NCBI GenBank assembly: GCA_902612575.1 | Contig: CACMDZ010000003.1 | Span: 54,610-118,609, forward strand | Length of the DNA stretch: 64,000 nucleotides | Reading direction: 5' to 3' | Source of the DNA: an uncultured Pelagibacteraceae bacterium | Lineage (GTDB): Bacteria; Pseudomonadota; Alphaproteobacteria; Pelagibacterales; Pelagibacteraceae | Shown here: piece after piece, positions 60,839 to 64,000 of the stretch | How the letters are laid out: the number at the start of each line of letters is the position of its first letter | Position numbering within the stretch: the stretch's first letter is position 1 | Made by a program: the position numbers and the translations under genes | Notes under the pieces: model-generated | Seen by the model: only the letters and a program-made list of their open reading frames with translations | What the model was told of the DNA's origin: nothing | The model's database searches: none

Positions 60839-62096
60839 ATTTATTCTCTAAAATTAAATCTAAAAATAAGGATGCAGTCCACGAAAAATTGGTTGCACCA
60901 AATCCTTTTCCAGTTTTGCAACTAAAATATTCATTAAAACCTTTTTGTTTTACAAGATCGATTGTTTTCTTTTTGATTTGATTTGCAAATCTATTATCTT
61001 TATTTTTTAATCCTTGATAGATAATCCAATTACAATTTATCCACACTGGGCCTCGCCAATATCTTTTTTCTTCAAATTTTCGATGATTTGATTTTATACT
61101 TGAAAAAAAATATTTTTCTTTATTGCTATGTTTTTTTAGGTTTTTGATAATATTATTATTTAATGTTTTATCTTTTAAATCGGCAAATAAAATAAAATAA
61201 TTTGTAATAGATGGGATTGTTATTTTTTTTTTATTTTTTAAATCAAGATTAAAAAAACTATTATTCTTTTTATTATATAATTTAACAATTTTTTTCTCAG
61301 ACCTTGAAATATAAGAATCTATTTCATTACTTTTCAAATCAAACATTCTTAATAGTTTAACAAGATCTTTATTTGCCCTCAAAAATATCGAATTAAATCC
61401 AACATCAACAACATTAAATAACGAAGCTTTGAAAAGTTTGTTTGGATTATAATTATTTTTTCTTAAGTGATTTTTAATCGTTACATATCTATCATAATCT
61501 ATGTCTAAAGGTCTGTATTCAGGATTAACCACTTTGTTATCACCTCTTTTGTATTTTAAATTCTTTGGAATTTTTACTTTACTCATCGGATCATCCCACA
61601 GAGGTGAATTGTCATATCCACTCTCCCATGGATGTAAAATTGAGACTAATCCTGAATTATTTGGGTCTCTAAATTTAATGAACCATTTGTGATATTTTAA
61701 AACACCTTTAATAATTTTTTTAAATTCAGCTTTTTCTTTTTTAATTTTATTTTTATCTAAAATTAACTTTATTATTATTGCCAAGATAGGAGGTTGGGTA
61801 ATTCCAGATGAATGAATTTTATTTCCACAGGCCCAAACAGAATGGTTTGGATAATAATTAGTATTTAAATCATGAAACAAAATATGTGGTATCATTCCGT
61901 CTTTCCATTGACCTCTAATAAGTGTATTTAATTCATCTAAAGCGTATTTAAGTTTAAAATGTGAATAACCTAAAGCTATAAATCCAGAGTCCCAATTCCA
62001 TTGAGCTGGGTATAATTTATTATTGGTTGGTAAAGTGTATCCCTTTTTTTTATTACCTAACAACACCTTTTTAGCTGAATTAATAAATTTTTTCAT
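60831..62096 (-). CDS. GH63/trehalase-fold glycoside hydrolase (mannosyl-/glucosylglycerate hydrolase-like)
   Basis: PAQWNWDSGFIALGYSHF, QWKDGMIPHILFH, YWRGPVWINCNWIIYQGL (six-hairpin GH pattern). Confidence 0.75.
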   Translation of the reverse strand: MKKFINSAKKVLLGNKKKGYTLPTNNKLYPAQWNWDSGFIALGYSHFKLKYALDELNTLIRGQWKDGMIPHILFHDLNTNYYPNHSVWACGNKIHSSGITQPPILAIIIKLILDKNKIKKEKAEFKKIIKGVLKYHKWFIKFRDPNNSGLVSILHPWESGYDNSPLWDDPMSKVKIPKNLKYKRGDNKVVNPEYRPLDIDYDRYVTIKNHLRKNNYNPNKLFKASLFNVVDVGFNSIFLRANKDLVKLLRMFDLKSNEIDSYISRSEKKIVKLYNKKNNSFFNLDLKNKKKITIPSITNYFILFADLKDKTLNNNIIKNLKKHSNKEKYFFSSIKSNHRKFEEKRYWRGPVWINCNWIIYQGLKNKDNRFANQIKKKTIDLVKQKGFNEYFSCKTGKGFGATNFSWTASLFLDLILENKYE

Positions 62097-63289
62097 TAAC
62101 CCTTTACACTTCCAGCAGTTAGTCCACTTACTAAATATTTTTCAAAATAAACAAAAATAAATAAAACTGGAATAGTGACTACAACTGATCCTGCCATTAA
62201 ATATTGTCTAGGGGTTTCTGCATCACCACTCAAATATTGTATCGCTCTTGATAAAGTAAATGAATTTGGATTATCTAGAAACATTAAAGAAAACAAGAAT
62301 TCATTCCATGCAATCATAAATACATAAAGAGCAACTGAAGAAATTGCAGGAATACTTAATGGTAAAATAATTTTTATAATAATTCCAAACCAATTTAATT
62401 TATCCATAATAGCAGCTTCTTCTAATTCCTTAGGTATACTTTTGAAATATCCTTGAAGCATATATATCGCAACTGGCAAAGTAGTTGCTGTATATACTAT
62501 TAAAAGCCCACCTACATTATTTCTTAACCCTAGCTGACTAAATACGGTATACAAAGGTATTACTAAAACTATAGCAGGAAACATATAAATAATTAATATT
62601 GAAGTAGACAAAAAGTTTTTTCCAAAAAAATTTAGTCTTGCAACTGCGTATGCAGCTGGAATAGCAAAAATTAATGTGATTATAACTGTGCCAACTGATA
62701 CAAATGTACTGATAAGTATATATCTTCCAAATTTATAAGTATCAAAGATGACAAAGTAAGATTTAAACAGTTCTTTAATATCTTGAGCAAAATTAATACT
62801 AAAGTCCAAAGGATTTATAAGCAGTGCAGCTTGTGTTTTAAAGCTTGTAACTATCATCATGTAAAATGGAAATAAAATTACAAATGAAAATAAAACAATT
62901 CCAAAAAGAGTTAAAAATTCAAATAAAACTGATTGAGACGAATGCTCAAGTTCTAAGTTTTTTTGATTGTATTTATCAATTTTAAAAGAATAGAAAATAA
63001 TAATTCCAAATACACCAATATTATACCAAATAGGCATGTTTTGGATGACAAATCCATCAATTAAAGTGAAGAAAGATGCAAATACTATTGATTTTATATA
63101 ATTATTTAATTTATCTCCAATAACAAGACTAATCAGGGAAATTCCTATACCAAGAGATAATATAATCGCAAAATTAAAATTCTTTAAATCGATACCTTGT
63201 AATGTTGATAAAATCTTCCAAATAGAAATTAAAGAAAATAAAAAAATTGATGAAATGAATGAATATAATATTAAAGATCTAATTTTCAT
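62096..63289 (-). CDS. sugar ABC transporter permease (MalG-like)
   Basis: Multi-TM; EEAAIMDKLNWFGIIIKIILPLSIPAISSVALYVFMIAWNEFLFSLMFL. Confidence 0.9.
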   Translation of the reverse strand: MKIRSLILYSFISSIFLFSLISIWKILSTLQGIDLKNFNFAIILSLGIGISLISLVIGDKLNNYIKSIVFASFFTLIDGFVIQNMPIWYNIGVFGIIIFYSFKIDKYNQKNLELEHSSQSVLFEFLTLFGIVLFSFVILFPFYMMIVTSFKTQAALLINPLDFSINFAQDIKELFKSYFVIFDTYKFGRYILISTFVSVGTVIITLIFAIPAAYAVARLNFFGKNFLSTSILIIYMFPAIVLVIPLYTVFSQLGLRNNVGGLLIVYTATTLPVAIYMLQGYFKSIPKELEEAAIMDKLNWFGIIIKIILPLSIPAISSVALYVFMIAWNEFLFSLMFLDNPNSFTLSRAIQYLSGDAETPRQYLMAGSVVVTIPVLFIFVYFEKYLVSGLTAGSVKG

Positions 63290-64000
63290 CTGCCCTCTTC
63301 CCTAAAAGTCTAAAATAGACAAACATAAAAATTAAAAGTAGAGCAACAATTACAATGGATACAGCAGAACCCATACCAATATCAGATATTGTAAATCCTT
63401 GTTCATAAACATTTATTGGTAAAGTTCTCGTACCAGATGCACCACCAGTAAGTAGAAAAATATCCTCAAACTTATTAAAGTTCCAAATAAATCTTATCAT
63501 AAATAAAATAGATATGACTGCTGTGATTTGAGGAAGTGTAATACTGACAAATTTTTGGACAGGTCCAGCACCATCTACATCAGCTGCTTCGTATAATTCT
63601 TTAGGAATTGCCTGAAGACGAGCTAATATAAAAAGAAAAGCTAAAGGGAAATAACGCCAAATTTCGAAAATAATAACAGTTGTTAATGCTAATCTTAATT
63701 TCAAATCAAAACCAAAAAAATTAATAGTTAAATATTTTTGACCTAGTAGGTTTAAAGGTTCCTGAATAACTTGAAAATTTAATAAAAGGTTATTTAAAGT
63801 ACCACTATAAGGATCCAATAATAGTTCCCAAGTATATGCTAAGGCAACAACAGGTCCTACATAAGGAAAAAGAAGTATGCTTCTCATAAATGTTCTTCCA
63901 AAAAATTTTTGATTTACAAGCTGAGCTGCTAAAATTCCAAACACTATTGATCCTATTGTCCCAAAAAAAGTATAATAAAATGTCGTCATTAACAGATCAA
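63279..64000 (-). CDS. sugar ABC transporter permease (MalF-like), N-terminus outside window
   Basis: Frame stays open past the listed ATG at 63989 to the window edge; ELYEAADVDGAGPVQKFVSITLPQI EAA loop. Confidence 0.88.
   Translation of the reverse strand, partial: DLLMTTFYYTFFGTIGSIVFGILAAQLVNQKFFGRTFMRSILLFPYVGPVVALAYTWELLLDPYSGTLNNLLLNFQVIQEPLNLLGQKYLTINFFGFDLKLRLALTTVIIFEIWRYFPLAFLFILARLQAIPKELYEAADVDGAGPVQKFVSITLPQITAVISILFMIRFIWNFNKFEDIFLLTGGASGTRTLPINVYEQGFTISDIGMGSAVSIVIVALLLIFMFVYFRLLGKRADEN

Noticed and set aside
1-64000. CRISPR arrays, transposases, phage genes, tRNA or rRNA
   Set aside because: No direct-repeat arrays, IS-like ORFs, integrases, or tRNA T-loop/cloverleaf patterns outside coding genes were recognised.

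Overview
AT-rich, very densely packed window with SAR11/Pelagibacterales-like gene content. Taxonomy is inferred from composition, tight spacing and gene set; no rRNA or tRNA is present to anchor it. No CRISPR array, mobile element, rRNA or tRNA was found. The main theme is uptake and stepwise demethylation of methylated amines/osmolytes with C1 transfer to tetrahydrofolate. This includes a ProX/ProW-type transporter, BHMT, three dimethylglycine-dehydrogenase-like FAD/GcvT fusion proteins, an ETF alpha/beta plus ETF-QO module, heterotetrameric sarcosine oxidase (soxB-D-A-G), formate-THF ligase, and a DmdA-like demethylase coupled to a short MTHFR-like protein. Other content: a ferric-iron ABC operon behind tandem Fur-like 7-1-7 boxes, a DddP-like M24 protein with conserved metal ligands in an operon with a Rieske oxygenase, a SET protein and a kinase/nucleotidyltransferase pair, TldD/PmbA, purEK, folE, hisI, a poorly understood M19-peptidase/unknown/DUF3726-like/zinc-ribbon operon, and a sugar ABC transporter with a GH63-like hydrolase at the right edge. 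All family calls come from reading motifs and remembered family sequences, not from database searches.
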